From an uncultured Granulosicoccus sp. (GTDB lineage: Bacteria > Pseudomonadota > Gammaproteobacteria > Granulosicoccales > Granulosicoccaceae): 64,000 bases of DNA. The notes below the pieces were generated by a model. It did no database searches. It had not been told where the DNA came from and saw only the letters and a list, made by a program, of their open reading frames with translations. Made by a program: the position numbers and the translations under genes. Shown here piece by piece: positions 17,792-27,661 of this stretch (positions within the stretch are counted from its first letter, which is position 1; each line of letters starts with the position of its first letter). The DNA lies in assembly GCA_947499955.1 (NCBI GenBank), contig CANMQI010000003.1, forward strand, positions 434,001-498,000, written 5' to 3'.

Positions 17792-20065
17792 TTACGTTGC
17801 AGGTTTCGGCTCGCTGGCCTCCTGGGCCGCCGCACCAATGGCCGATTTATCGGCATCCGACAAATGAGCCTCGGACTGACCGCCACCGTCCAGCTTGACA
17901 CGTACCTCCTTGCGAGCAAACTGGATGCCGTTCTTGTCGAATTCCTGCTGTACTCGCTGGAATATTTCCTTGCGAATCTGGAACTGCTTGCCGGGTTTGA
18001 CCATGAACTTGCCCCGTATCACGATGCCGATATCATCCACCTGAATGACGCCCTGTGATTTGAACGGCTGAATGAAATCACCGGCAAATTCGGGTATTTC
18101 CAGCAACTCCGTACCAATGGTCTTGAATATCTTCTTGACCTTGATCAGATCCGTTTCGAACGGCACCGTGAAGGTCAGCTTCATGATGCTCCAGTCACGC
18201 GAATAGTTCGTGATCTTGGGAATCTCGCCATAGGGAATGGTGTGCACGGGACCCCGGTGGTGACGCAGTTGCATCGCGCGCAGAGAGATCTTTTCCACCG
18301 TGCCCATGGTGCCTTCCACGTTCACATACTCACCGGCACGAAAGGCATCATCAATCAGGAAGAACAGGCCGGACACGATATCCGTTACCAGTTTCTGTGC
18401 ACCGAAGCCGATGGCCAGACCGACGATACCGGCACCGGCCAGCAGAGGCGTGATATCGATCCCCAGGTTTCCAAGGCCGATCAGCACGGTCATGACCACG
18501 ATGGCGCTCTGCACGAACCAGGTGATCAGTGGCAATACCGTGGATAGCCTGGAACCACCGACGCCGCCTTCGTCACCTCCCGGAAGACCTGAATCACCAC
18601 CCGCACCCGACGCCGTCTTCTCTGCAGCCAGCTTGCTGTTCAACCACAGGGTCGCCACTTCCCACAACAGGTAACCGACAGCGATGACGGCGATGAACTC
18701 CAGCATGCGTTGAGTCGTCGAGTTGCCGATGCTGCCGGCATCGATAGTGGAAAAATCCACATCCCATATCCAGACGAGCCACACGATGACGAACAACATG
18801 ACCAGCAAGCGACCGATGCGTATGTAACTGCGTTTGGCCGAGTGATAGGCCTGCTGGGCCAGAGCGCCATCACCCACGATGGCAGGCGTCAGGTGTTCAA
18901 CCAGCCCCCTGATGACCGTATCCAGAACCGGTGCCAGTAACAGGATGAACATGGTCGAGTACTGGACACCCTTGGCGATCAGATGAAGCCTTTCCTGCGC
19001 CACCAGAACTTCCACCAGGGTCCAACTACTGATGATCACCAGCATGGCGTAATAGGGATACCACCGGGCCACTTGCCTTTCCATGGCGGTTGCGTCGTCA
19101 TTCTTGCCATTGATGATATCGATGAGGGTAAAACGCGAACGCCAGGCGATGAAGGCAAAGTACAGATGAATGAGCAGGTTGAACCAGAAGCCGATTCGAG
19201 TTTCGAATGGCACGACTCCCGGTATGGTTCTCAAATCAGTAATCGACAGGGTGATACCGATCAGCAGGGCCACCAATACCAGATGCTTGTGCAGGAATTG
19301 CGCGGAGGCATCGGTGGTGTGGATCAGCCGCAGATCGGAACGCCTGGGGGCCAACGCGAATGTCAGCACGACAGAGAACAGCCTGGGGATCAGCACCAGA
19401 TTCCACAGAGCATGGTGCACGACAAAATGCACCTTGGGATCGACCAACAGCTGCCTCAATACAAGCTGAGTGACGATGATGAAGGCCAGCAACCCTGACA
19501 GGTCCAGAATGAATCGCAGGCTCAACAGTTTCAGGACCTGCGTCAATGTGGGGTCGGTCGCCGAAGGCACATTGACCATCGAGCGCCACTTGCGTGTCAG
19601 CAACCTGACCAGGTACTCGACAGCCAAGCCTGCCATGATCGCAGAAAGAAAGATGCCCAACAAGCCGACAGGGCCGCCAGGCCCAAGGCGATCAATGAAC
19701 AGTCCGAATATTTCGACCTGACCGGAAATCATCGTCGGAAACGCACTGACGGCGGCCTGAATCGAAATCGGAATATTGGTGGTAATGAGCGTGAACAGCC
19801 CGACCTCGTCGGTAGCGCTGTCCTCGCTGAGCTGCCTGGCGGCAACCGCATCCAGTTGCTGCAACAGCAGGCCTCTCACCTCACTACCGGACAAGCGAGA
19901 GACCAGCGCCCTGACAGCCTCGGGGTTATCCATGAGCGGCAGCTCGGTGGTCGTTTGCTCATCGGAACCGGATGACAACGAGAGTTGCTGGGCATGCAAG
20001 GTAGTGCTTGCGCTGAACAGCAAACCGAGACTGAACACCACGAAGGTGTACCGCAGAAACTTCAT
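17792..20065 (-). CDS. Large MscS-family mechanosensitive channel
   Basis: About 757 residues. It has a signal peptide (FLRYTFVVFSLGLLFSASTTLHAQQ), a long N-terminal periplasmic/helical part, eight or more hydrophobic segments, and a C-terminal MscS core. That core has the pore helix GLAIGFGAQKLVTDIVSGLFFLIDD, the beta domain FRAGEYVNVEGTMGTVEKISLRA and a C-terminal alpha/beta domain. Size and layout resemble MscM-class relatives (YbiO, YbdG) rather than the 286-residue MscS. It opens on membrane tension during osmotic downshift. The start at 20065 is inferred from the signal peptide; the longer frame to 20233 would hide it. It is divergent from the TolC/HlyD exporter operon. Confidence 0.9.
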   Translation of the reverse strand: MKFLRYTFVVFSLGLLFSASTTLHAQQLSLSSGSDEQTTTELPLMDNPEAVRALVSRLSGSEVRGLLLQQLDAVAARQLSEDSATDEVGLFTLITTNIPISIQAAVSAFPTMISGQVEIFGLFIDRLGPGGPVGLLGIFLSAIMAGLAVEYLVRLLTRKWRSMVNVPSATDPTLTQVLKLLSLRFILDLSGLLAFIIVTQLVLRQLLVDPKVHFVVHHALWNLVLIPRLFSVVLTFALAPRRSDLRLIHTTDASAQFLHKHLVLVALLIGITLSITDLRTIPGVVPFETRIGFWFNLLIHLYFAFIAWRSRFTLIDIINGKNDDATAMERQVARWYPYYAMLVIISSWTLVEVLVAQERLHLIAKGVQYSTMFILLLAPVLDTVIRGLVEHLTPAIVGDGALAQQAYHSAKRSYIRIGRLLVMLFVIVWLVWIWDVDFSTIDAGSIGNSTTQRMLEFIAVIAVGYLLWEVATLWLNSKLAAEKTASGAGGDSGLPGGDEGGVGGSRLSTVLPLITWFVQSAIVVMTVLIGLGNLGIDITPLLAGAGIVGLAIGFGAQKLVTDIVSGLFFLIDDAFRAGEYVNVEGTMGTVEKISLRAMQLRHHRGPVHTIPYGEIPKITNYSRDWSIMKLTFTVPFETDLIKVKKIFKTIGTELLEIPEFAGDFIQPFKSQGVIQVDDIGIVIRGKFMVKPGKQFQIRKEIFQRVQQEFDKNGIQFARKEVRVKLDGGGQSEAHLSDADKSAIGAAAQEASEPKPAT

Positions 20066-20295
20066 CGCTTGATCTGTCAACACACTTTCCCGCTCATGAT
20101 TCAAAAGGCCTGTGCGCTTGATGATGCCTGCCCCGGGAATGATGTGCAATTGATGTCCGCCGTAACGGTGTGCACCCGGGTAGGTAGTTTCCACAGTCTG
20201 ACAACGGATATCGCGAGTGCCCTCCGAGCGCAAATTGATGGACCATTCCTGTCCAGACTGTCGTTTCGTGTCGAACCTGTGCCGGATGAATTCTC

Positions 20296-21588
20296 GTGAC
20301 CCCCAGACAACTCGTTATCGTTCTGCTTTGCCTCGCTCTTCCCATCTCTGCCGCCAGTGCCGAGACTCTGGAAGAGGCCTGGCGTGTGGCGCTTTCCTCT
20401 GACAAGAGTCTGCAATCCGTCAGATCCCGTACGCTGGCAGCGCAAGCTACCGTGTCTGCCGCCAAGGCGCGACGTCTGCCCAACATTGATGTGGATGCAG
20501 CTTTTACCCAGCTGGACGACACCCCCGGCCTGGATCTGAGCGCACTCGGCGTCACCCTGCCGGATGCTGTGAGCCACGACAACTTTCTGGCCGCCAGCGC
20601 ACAACTCAATCTGCCCCTGTATACCGGCGGACAGATCAGCAACGGCATCAATGCCGCCAGCGCGGCTCTGGAGGCCAACAGAGATCAGGAAACAGCAGCC
20701 ATACAGAACCTGAAACTGGCCGTGGCAAACAACTTTGTACGGGTACTGCGTGCCTCGCATGCGCTCACTGTGGCGAACGCCAATGTCGAGTCGCTGCAGG
20801 GACATGCCAGAGATGTCCAGAACCTCTTCAACAAGGGCCTCGTTCCACGGAACGACTTGCTTGCCGTTCAAGTCTCCCTTGCCAATGCACAGCAACAGGC
20901 CTTGCAGACCAGCAATGGCCTGGATATCGCCAAGGCGGCCTACAACCGGCAACTGGGACGCGCACTGGGTACCGACGTGATCCTGGACGAAGTCATGCCA
21001 CCGGTAAACCCCCTGGCACGTGTTGATGATCTGGATGAACTCACTACTACAGCACTGGACACTCGCAGCGAATTGTCAGCCCTGATCAACCAGTCATCCG
21101 CACTGAGCTATCAGGGTCAGGCAGAACGGGCAAGCATGCGGCCCAAGGTGGGCCTGAACGCCACCTATCGCTATCTGGAGAATGATGCACTCGATGACGA
21201 AAACCTGGCGTCGGTGGCCTTGGGTGTGTCCTGGTCGCTCTACGATGGTGGTCTGGCCACACATCGCGCCACCGCGCTCGAGCAGCAGGCACAAGCGGCA
21301 CGTGAGCTCAATGAAGATCTGGACTCCGGTATTCGCTTGCAGGTACGCAGCGCCTGGCTATCCATCAATGAAGCGCAGCGCCGCCTGCTCGTGGCGGAAA
21401 AGGCGGTCAAACAGGCCGAGCAGAACCTGAAAGTGGCCCGAGATCGCTACCAGAACGGCATCGGCACCAATACCGAAGTGCTCGATGCAGAAGCGCTGCG
21501 CTCAGTCAGCCACCTCAACAACAACGATGCCCGTTATGACGCGGCACTGGCTCGGCTCAACCTGGCGCGATCACTCGGCGTTCTCTAG
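20296..21588 (+). CDS. TolC-family outer membrane efflux protein
   Basis: 430 residues starting at GTG 20296, with a signal peptide (QLVIVLLCLALPISAASA) and the two-fold repeated long helices and strands of TolC: LPLYTGGQISNGINAASAAL in the first half and LYDGGLATHRATALEQQAQ in the second. It should form the outer-membrane duct of a tripartite pump, with the HlyD-like adaptor and ABC components encoded next. No lipobox cysteine is seen after the signal peptide, so it is not an NodT-type lipoprotein. Substrate cannot be predicted. Confidence 0.92.
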   Translation: MTPRQLVIVLLCLALPISAASAETLEEAWRVALSSDKSLQSVRSRTLAAQATVSAAKARRLPNIDVDAAFTQLDDTPGLDLSALGVTLPDAVSHDNFLAASAQLNLPLYTGGQISNGINAASAALEANRDQETAAIQNLKLAVANNFVRVLRASHALTVANANVESLQGHARDVQNLFNKGLVPRNDLLAVQVSLANAQQQALQTSNGLDIAKAAYNRQLGRALGTDVILDEVMPPVNPLARVDDLDELTTTALDTRSELSALINQSSALSYQGQAERASMRPKVGLNATYRYLENDALDDENLASVALGVSWSLYDGGLATHRATALEQQAQAARELNEDLDSGIRLQVRSAWLSINEAQRRLLVAEKAVKQAEQNLKVARDRYQNGIGTNTEVLDAEALRSVSHLNNNDARYDAALARLNLARSLGVL

Positions 21589-21635
21589 GGACGAACTCCC
21601 ATCCCCGTCCCCTGCCTACACACCTGGACATCATC

Positions 21636-22544
21636 ATGAAAAAACTCATCCCGCTGTTTGCCCTGATCGCCATCGCCATTGGCTCCTGGTGGGCTTACAC
21701 CCAATATGTCAAGGTGGAAGCCTTGCCTGCCGGCCTCGTGCAGGCCAACGGCCGATTAGAAGGTGACATGGTCTCGGTCTCCAGCAAATACCCCGGACGA
21801 ATCGCCCGTATCACTGTCCAGGAAGGTGATACCGTTACCGCCGGCGATGTGCTGGTCGAACTCGACGCACGCGAGATCGAAGCCAAGGTGCGCCAGGCAG
21901 AACAGGCGGCCGAAGCCGTTCGTCACGAAGTGGAAGCCGTCAGCAGTCAGTGCGAACAGACACAGCGCGATGCCCAGCGCTATGAAGAGCTGTACGCCGA
22001 AGGCACCGCGACAAAACGTGAGGCAGAACAAGCCGAGCTGGCAGACCGTGTGGCGCAGGAAAAACGCATCGCCGCCGAGGCGCAGTTCAATCAGGCAAAA
22101 GCTGCCTATGACGAGGCCTGTGTGGCGCGCGACGAACTCACACTGAGCGCGCCGTCCGATGGCGTGGTGACCAACCGTCTGCATGAACCCGGCGTGGTCA
22201 TCGCTGCCGGTTCCCCGGTTTTGACTCTGGTCGACCTGGACAAGCTGCACCTGAAAGTCTATGTGCCCGAGAACATGATCGGCAAACTGCGACTGGGACT
22301 GCCCGCAAGAGTCTATTCCGACGCCTTCCCCGATGAGCCCTATGACGCAACGGTCAGCTATATCTCCAGCCGTGCAGAGTTCACGCCCAAGGAAGTGCAG
22401 ACACCCGATGAGCGCGTCAAGCTGGTCTATGCCGTGAAACTGTCGATCAATGACAATACCGATCACCGTCTGACTCCCGGGATACCCGCCGATGCCGTCA
22501 TTCGTTGGGATGACAGTGTCGAATGGGCAATGCCCCGCTGGTAA
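21636..22544 (+). CDS. HlyD-family periplasmic adaptor (membrane fusion protein)
   Basis: 302 residues, with an N-terminal membrane anchor (LIPLFALIAIAIGSWW), a lipoyl-like half (VSVSSKYPGRIARITVQEGDTVTAGDVLVELDARE), a helical hairpin (about 85-155, rich in Ala/Glu/Gln), then the second lipoyl half (LSAPSDGVVTNRLHEPGVVIAAGSPVLTLVDLD) and a beta-barrel. It connects the inner-membrane ABC transporter to TolC, like the YhiI/YbhG adaptors of YbhFSR-type systems. It lies 47 bases after the TolC gene, and its end overlaps an N-terminal extension of the ATPase frame that is probably not used. Confidence 0.92.
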   Translation: MKKLIPLFALIAIAIGSWWAYTQYVKVEALPAGLVQANGRLEGDMVSVSSKYPGRIARITVQEGDTVTAGDVLVELDAREIEAKVRQAEQAAEAVRHEVEAVSSQCEQTQRDAQRYEELYAEGTATKREAEQAELADRVAQEKRIAAEAQFNQAKAAYDEACVARDELTLSAPSDGVVTNRLHEPGVVIAAGSPVLTLVDLDKLHLKVYVPENMIGKLRLGLPARVYSDAFPDEPYDATVSYISSRAEFTPKEVQTPDERVKLVYAVKLSINDNTDHRLTPGIPADAVIRWDDSVEWAMPRW

Positions 22545-22576
22545 ATCGATACTCAACGAGCAATAGAGAGACAGTG

Positions 22577-24550
22577 ATGACGGCAACAGTGCAAATGAGC
22601 GAGGCGAAGGCGTCTGCCTCCCTGGCCGTCAGCGCACGCGGCTTCAGCAAGCGCTATGGCAAGGACACAGCGGTCAACCGCATCGATCTGGATATCCATA
22701 AAGGTGAGATCTACGGACTGATCGGACCCGATGGCGCTGGCAAGAGCAGCTTCATGAAAGCGGTTGCCGGCGTACTGTCCTTCGAAGAAGGCACACTGCA
22801 GGTATTCGACACCCAGGTGGACTCCGAAGCCAGCGCAGAACTGATCAAGCAACGCATCGGCTTCATGCCTCAGGGTCTTGGCCTGAACATGTACCCGGAC
22901 TTGTCCGTTGAAGAGAATATCGATTTCTTCGCGCGCTTGCGGCTGGTTCCGGAAAAGGAACTGACCAGCCGCAAGCATCGTCTGCTGGGCATGACTCGTC
23001 TGGAGGCTTTTCGCGACCGCCCCATGAAGAACCTGTCAGGCGGCATGAAACAGAAGCTGGGTCTGGTCTGTACGCTGATTCATGAACCGGAGCTGATCAT
23101 CCTGGACGAACCCACCACGGGCGTCGATCCGGTTTCTCGCCGGGATTTCTGGAGCATCCTCGCCAGACTGCTGCGTGAGCAAGGCATTACCGCTCTGGTA
23201 TCCACAGCCTATATGGATGAAGCCACCCGCTTTCAGCGTGCCGCCCTGATGTATCAGGGCAAGGTACTGGCGGAAGGTGAACCGGACGTCATTGGCAACC
23301 TGGCCCAGGGCACCATGATAACCATCGATGTCGATTCACAGGCCGACGCACTGCAGACACTGAGCAGACAGTTCGAGCAGATCGAGGCCGTCGGTAGTCG
23401 GTTGCGCATCTGGGTGGATGAAGCCGATGCAATGCTGGCCGAACAGCAGTTACGCGATGCCCTGGCCGGTTTCACCATCCAGCACCTTGAATGCGATACC
23501 CCCGGACTGGAAGATGTCTTCGTTGCCAAGCTGCGTCAGGAAGGCAATGTCGTGGCAGATCTGCCCGCATTTGAAGCTGGCAACAATGACAAGACAGGCG
23601 TGGCCATCGAAGCGCATGAGCTGAGCAAGCGCTTTGACGATTTCACCGCGGTCGACAAGATCTCGTTCACGGTACCCAAGGGAGAGATCTTCGGCCTGCT
23701 GGGCGCCAATGGTGCCGGCAAGACAACGGCCATCAAGATGCTGACCGGTATCCAGCTGCCCACCCGAGGTGAGGGCCAGGTCGCTGGTGCCAACATGAGT
23801 ACCGCTGCGCAGCTGATCAAGCAGCGTATCGGCTACATGTCACAGGCCTTCTCGCTGTACCTGGACTTGTCGGTGAGTGAAAACATCAACCTGTTCGCCG
23901 GCGTCTATGGCCTGGACTCGAAGATGCGCCGCGAACGCAGCGCCTGGATCATCGAACTGGCAGACCTGCAGGGATACGAGAAGGAACTGGCGGGCAGCTT
24001 GCCAATGGGATTGCGCCAGCGCCTGGCACTGGGCTGCGCCCTGGTACATAAACCCCAGATACTGTTTCTCGATGAACCCACCTCCGGGGTTGACCCACTG
24101 GGCCGACGACGCTTCTGGGAGATCCTGTTCAATCTGGCACGCGTGCAGAACGTGACCATTCTCGCGACCACGCACTACATGAGTGAAGCCGAACACTGCG
24201 ACCATCTGGCATTGATGTATGCAGGACGCATCGTCGCCGATGACACGCCGGACAACATGAAAGCTGCGGTCACTGCCGAAGCCGGTGGCTTGCTGGAGGT
24301 GTCCGTGGACAAGCCCATCGTCGCCGTCGGTGTACTGGAAGAGTCGCAATACAAGGGTGCCGCCCTGTTCGGCAGGCAGATCCATTTGTGGGCACCGGAT
24401 GATCAGACCAACCGCAGCCGAATCACCTCGCTACTCGCTGACGCCGGTATCAGCGTACTGGGCATGCAGGCTCGCACGCTGTCCATGGAAGATGTGTTCG
24501 TCTACCGAGTACTACAGCAAGAGCAGGCCAGGGAGAAAAACGCGGCATGA
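22577..24550 (+). CDS. Double-domain ABC exporter ATPase (YbhF/RbbA-like)
   Basis: 657 residues from ATG 22577 (AGAGAC upstream). There are two complete nucleotide-binding domains. The first has GPDGAGKSS as Walker A (a D where N is usual), LSGGMKQKL as signature and LIILDEP as Walker B. The second has GANGAGKTT, LPMGLRQRL and ILFLDEP. The first-domain signature is canonical, but in the second LPMG replaces LSGG, a change found in asymmetric ABC ATPases of this class. It energises the two ABC-2 permeases that follow, whose first gene overlaps by 4 bp. Likely exports a drug or small metabolite. Confidence 0.92.
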   Translation: MTATVQMSEAKASASLAVSARGFSKRYGKDTAVNRIDLDIHKGEIYGLIGPDGAGKSSFMKAVAGVLSFEEGTLQVFDTQVDSEASAELIKQRIGFMPQGLGLNMYPDLSVEENIDFFARLRLVPEKELTSRKHRLLGMTRLEAFRDRPMKNLSGGMKQKLGLVCTLIHEPELIILDEPTTGVDPVSRRDFWSILARLLREQGITALVSTAYMDEATRFQRAALMYQGKVLAEGEPDVIGNLAQGTMITIDVDSQADALQTLSRQFEQIEAVGSRLRIWVDEADAMLAEQQLRDALAGFTIQHLECDTPGLEDVFVAKLRQEGNVVADLPAFEAGNNDKTGVAIEAHELSKRFDDFTAVDKISFTVPKGEIFGLLGANGAGKTTAIKMLTGIQLPTRGEGQVAGANMSTAAQLIKQRIGYMSQAFSLYLDLSVSENINLFAGVYGLDSKMRRERSAWIIELADLQGYEKELAGSLPMGLRQRLALGCALVHKPQILFLDEPTSGVDPLGRRRFWEILFNLARVQNVTILATTHYMSEAEHCDHLALMYAGRIVADDTPDNMKAAVTAEAGGLLEVSVDKPIVAVGVLEESQYKGAALFGRQIHLWAPDDQTNRSRITSLLADAGISVLGMQARTLSMEDVFVYRVLQQEQAREKNAA

Positions 24551-25701
24551 ACCTCTACCGAATCCAGGCTGTCATCTCCAAGGAGTGGCGCGAGATCGTG
24601 CGCGACCGACTGTTCCTGACACTGGCCTTTGTCGTGCCCGCCATGCTCATGCTGCTGTTCGGCTACGGCCTGTCGCTGGATGTCGAGGATATTCCCTTCG
24701 CCATCGTCGACCATGACAATACCCAGCTCAGTCGCGACTATGCCTCTCGCTATACCAGCTCACGTTACTTCGATTTCAAGGGTTATTCTCAGGATGAATC
24801 CCTGTTGAGCAAAAAACTGTCTACCAATGAGCTGCGCGCCTATATCGTGATTCCCGAAAACTTCGAGAAGAACCTGATGGCCGGCAAGCCGGCGGCGGTG
24901 CAGAGCATACTCGATGGCACCTTCCCGGCCAGGGCAGCCACCAGTAAAGGCTATATCACAGCCATCAACACAGCCTATTCGTCCGAACTGCTCGCCAGCT
25001 ACCTGAGCAAGGCAAAGGGGGTCAGTGCAGAAATTGCAGCCGAGGCTCTGGCACCAGTCTCCGTCAGTGTGCGCTACCTGTACAACCAGAGCCTGCTGAG
25101 CACCTGGTCCATCGCGCCCAAGCTGATCATGGTGATCCTGATGGTCTCCCCACCCTTTCTCACCGCACTGGGTGTGGTGCGTGAAAAGGAACGCGGTTCG
25201 ATCTATAACATCTACGCATCTACCGTCTCACGTGCAGAATTCCTGATCGGCAAGATCACGCCCTATGTACTCATGTCAGTGGTGAATGCCATCATTCTCT
25301 GGGTGCTGGCCACTTTTCTGTTTGGTGCGCCGTTCAAGGGAGACTTCCTCTTCTTCCTGCTGGCAACCTGTATCTATGTCATGTGCACAACCGGTATCGG
25401 ACTGGTCATATCGGTACTGGTTGAAACGCAGGTGGCCGCCATGGTAGTCACAGCCATTGCCACCGTGGTGCCTGCAGCCCTGTACTCCGGTGTGCTGGTA
25501 CCCATACCTTCATTGTCGGGCCAGGCCCAGATCATCGCCCATGCCCTGCCAGCCATGTACTACACCAACATCCTGACAGGCACCTTTCTCAAAGGCACCG
25601 GAATGGCGGACCTGTGGCAAGACGTGCTCATATTGACTCTCTACGCGGCAGGCCTGTTCCTGGTCGGATACAGCCTGTTCAGCAAACGGCCACGCTCATG
25701 A
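24547..25701 (+). CDS. ABC-2-type permease, first of a pair (YbhS-like)
   Basis: 384 residues: an N-terminal helix (LTLAFVVPAMLMLLFGYGLSLDV), a large periplasmic loop (about 50-180) with a typical IPENFEKNLMAGKPAAVQSILDG block, then five more helices. The conserved VREKERGSIYNIYAS segment marks the coupling region that contacts the ATPase. It forms the inner-membrane pore with the next gene product. Its ATG overlaps the ATPase stop and its TGA overlaps the next ATG, so the three genes are translationally coupled. Confidence 0.92.
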   Translation: MNLYRIQAVISKEWREIVRDRLFLTLAFVVPAMLMLLFGYGLSLDVEDIPFAIVDHDNTQLSRDYASRYTSSRYFDFKGYSQDESLLSKKLSTNELRAYIVIPENFEKNLMAGKPAAVQSILDGTFPARAATSKGYITAINTAYSSELLASYLSKAKGVSAEIAAEALAPVSVSVRYLYNQSLLSTWSIAPKLIMVILMVSPPFLTALGVVREKERGSIYNIYASTVSRAEFLIGKITPYVLMSVVNAIILWVLATFLFGAPFKGDFLFFLLATCIYVMCTTGIGLVISVLVETQVAAMVVTAIATVVPAALYSGVLVPIPSLSGQAQIIAHALPAMYYTNILTGTFLKGTGMADLWQDVLILTLYAAGLFLVGYSLFSKRPRS

Positions 25702-26846
25702 CGACGCTTCGCATAGGGATGACTCGCATGCGGGTCATGACCTCCAAGGAGCTGATGCAGCTGCTCAGAGACACGGTCCTCATCATCTTCACCATCTATG
25801 CCTTTACCTTCGACATCTACTGGGCAGGTTCAGGCGTCAGCCTGTCATTGAACAATGCCGCCCTCATGGTGTTCGACGGAGATTCCAGCTACGCCTCACG
25901 CGAGTTGACAAGCCGCTTTCGCGAACCCTACTTCCGACACGTCGGCTCACTGAGTCACTCTCGCGATACCAATGACGTTCTGGACAAGGGCGAAGCCATG
26001 GTGACACTGGACATACCCGAAGGCTTCGAACAGTCCTTGCTGCGTGGCGAGCAAAGTACCGTGCAGATGCAGGTGGACTCCACCAATACGGTGCTGGGCT
26101 TGCTGGCCAGCTCCTACGGCCAGCAGATTGTCGGGCGCTATGGACTGGAGGTTGCCATGAAGCAGCAAGGTCTGTCTGCCGATGGCGGCATCTCGGGTCC
26201 GATACTGGATGATCGACATCGCGTCTGGTTCAACCCGAATCAGGAAGATAGCTGGTTCATGTCCATTGCCGAACTACTGACCATCATCACGGTATTTTCC
26301 ATGATGCTGCCGGCCGCAGCCATGGTGCGCGAAAAGGAACGCGGTACCATCGAGCAACTTCTGGTGTCACCCTTGAGTGCGTTTCAGGTGATGTTCTCGA
26401 AGGTGCTGGCCATGACCCTGGTGATTGTCCTGTTGACATCCATCAGCCTGTTCCTGGTCATCGGCGGTCTCTTCGGCGTGCCCTTCAAGGGAAGTCCCTG
26501 GTTGTTCCTGGGCCTGTCCACGCTGTATGTGTTCACCACCTCGGGGCTGGGTCTTGTCATCGCCACTTTCTCGCGCAACATGGCTCAGGCCGGCATGCTG
26601 ATCATCCTGCTGATAGCACCGATGATCTTCCTCTCCGGTGCCTGGACGCCGCCAGAAGCCATGCCGACTGTCATGCGCTGGCTGATGATGGTCTCACCAT
26701 TGCACTACTTTATCGATGCGGGCTATGGCGTATTATTGAAAGGCGCCACCTTCACAACACTGGCACCACAGATATCGGGCATGTGCGTACTGGGCGGCTT
26801 GAACTTCGCTCTGGGCCTGTGGCGTTTCAGAAGACAGTTTGCGTGA
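25698..26846 (+). CDS. ABC-2-type permease, second of a pair (YbhR-like)
   Basis: 382 residues from ATG 25698, overlapping the stop of the previous permease (ATGA); the longer frame from 25614 is not needed. The layout is the same as its partner: an early helix, a periplasmic loop (IPEGFEQSLLRGEQSTVQMQVDSTN), then the coupling segment VREKERGTIEQLLVSP and five helices ending near residue 380. With its partner it should form a heterodimeric exporter, completing the set of TolC, HlyD adaptor, double ATPase and two permeases. Confidence 0.92.
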   Translation: MTTLRIGMTRMRVMTSKELMQLLRDTVLIIFTIYAFTFDIYWAGSGVSLSLNNAALMVFDGDSSYASRELTSRFREPYFRHVGSLSHSRDTNDVLDKGEAMVTLDIPEGFEQSLLRGEQSTVQMQVDSTNTVLGLLASSYGQQIVGRYGLEVAMKQQGLSADGGISGPILDDRHRVWFNPNQEDSWFMSIAELLTIITVFSMMLPAAAMVREKERGTIEQLLVSPLSAFQVMFSKVLAMTLVIVLLTSISLFLVIGGLFGVPFKGSPWLFLGLSTLYVFTTSGLGLVIATFSRNMAQAGMLIILLIAPMIFLSGAWTPPEAMPTVMRWLMMVSPLHYFIDAGYGVLLKGATFTTLAPQISGMCVLGGLNFALGLWRFRRQFA

Positions 26847-27039
26847 CATGACTGGCCACCATCACGTATCAGTCAACAACTGCTACTTGCGCCTGTCCCG
26901 GTAATGTTTGCCGTTCAGCGAGCCAACCTGTTGGTTTCGTCATCTACATACGGGACTGTCGCTGGCTAACCAGCTGATTCAGGCGTATCGTGATATTTGT
27001 ACGCGTAATTCCTCAATTGCCGGAGGAGGTCACCACGCC

Positions 27040-27618
27040 ATGCACCGTCAACGTTACTACTTCATCTCCGATGATCTGGACGACCTGGAACAAGTCGAAA
27101 CCGAATTGCTCGCCCAGGGCGTCTCCGCCCCGCAGATTCATGTCCTCAGCCGCGATAATGCCAGTGTGCAACGGCATGAGCATTTGACGGGTGTCTCCTC
27201 ATTGATGAAACGGGACCTGATGCACTCCGCCCTCATTGGTGCCGGGGCAGGATTTGCGCTGGCCATTCTAGTTCTTGTCATCGCTCGCGTCGCTGGCTGG
27301 ACCACGGGTGCCGCAGGATGGATGCCCTTCGTATTTCTTGCTGTCGCCACCTTTGGAGCCATGACCTGGCTGGGTGGATTGCGAGGAATCCAATCTCCGA
27401 ACCATCAATTCAAACGGTTTCAGGCATTGCTCGATCAAGGTCGGCATGTACTTTTCATCGACCTTGAACCGGTCGGCAGGTCAGTATTGGAGAAAGTCTG
27501 CGCAGCTCATCCGACCTTGGAACCAGCAGGCTTTGGCACTGCCACGCCGGATCTGATTCAGTCTTTCAACAGTAGAACCGACAAATGGTGGTATTGGCGC
27601 ATGTGGAAGAACATCTGA
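27040..27618 (+). CDS. Conserved two-helix membrane protein of unknown function
   Basis: 192 residues from ATG 27040, chosen because a strong ribosome site GGAGGAGGT lies about 10 bases before it; a 44-residue upstream extension is not used. It has a soluble N-terminal part of about 65 residues (YYFISDDLDDLEQVETELLAQGVSAPQIHVLSRD), resembling a small alpha/beta ferredoxin-like domain. Two adjacent helices follow (about 68-115, with GAGAGFALAILVLVIARVAG), then a charged cytosolic tail. I recognise the pattern from uncharacterised proteobacterial proteins but cannot name a function. It is a single gene between the exporter and the HNH gene, which faces it. Confidence 0.7.
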   Translation: MHRQRYYFISDDLDDLEQVETELLAQGVSAPQIHVLSRDNASVQRHEHLTGVSSLMKRDLMHSALIGAGAGFALAILVLVIARVAGWTTGAAGWMPFVFLAVATFGAMTWLGGLRGIQSPNHQFKRFQALLDQGRHVLFIDLEPVGRSVLEKVCAAHPTLEPAGFGTATPDLIQSFNSRTDKWWYWRMWKNI

Positions 27619-27661
27619 AAGCAAGTCAAACGGATCCTGAGTGTGAGCCTGTCCTCTCAGT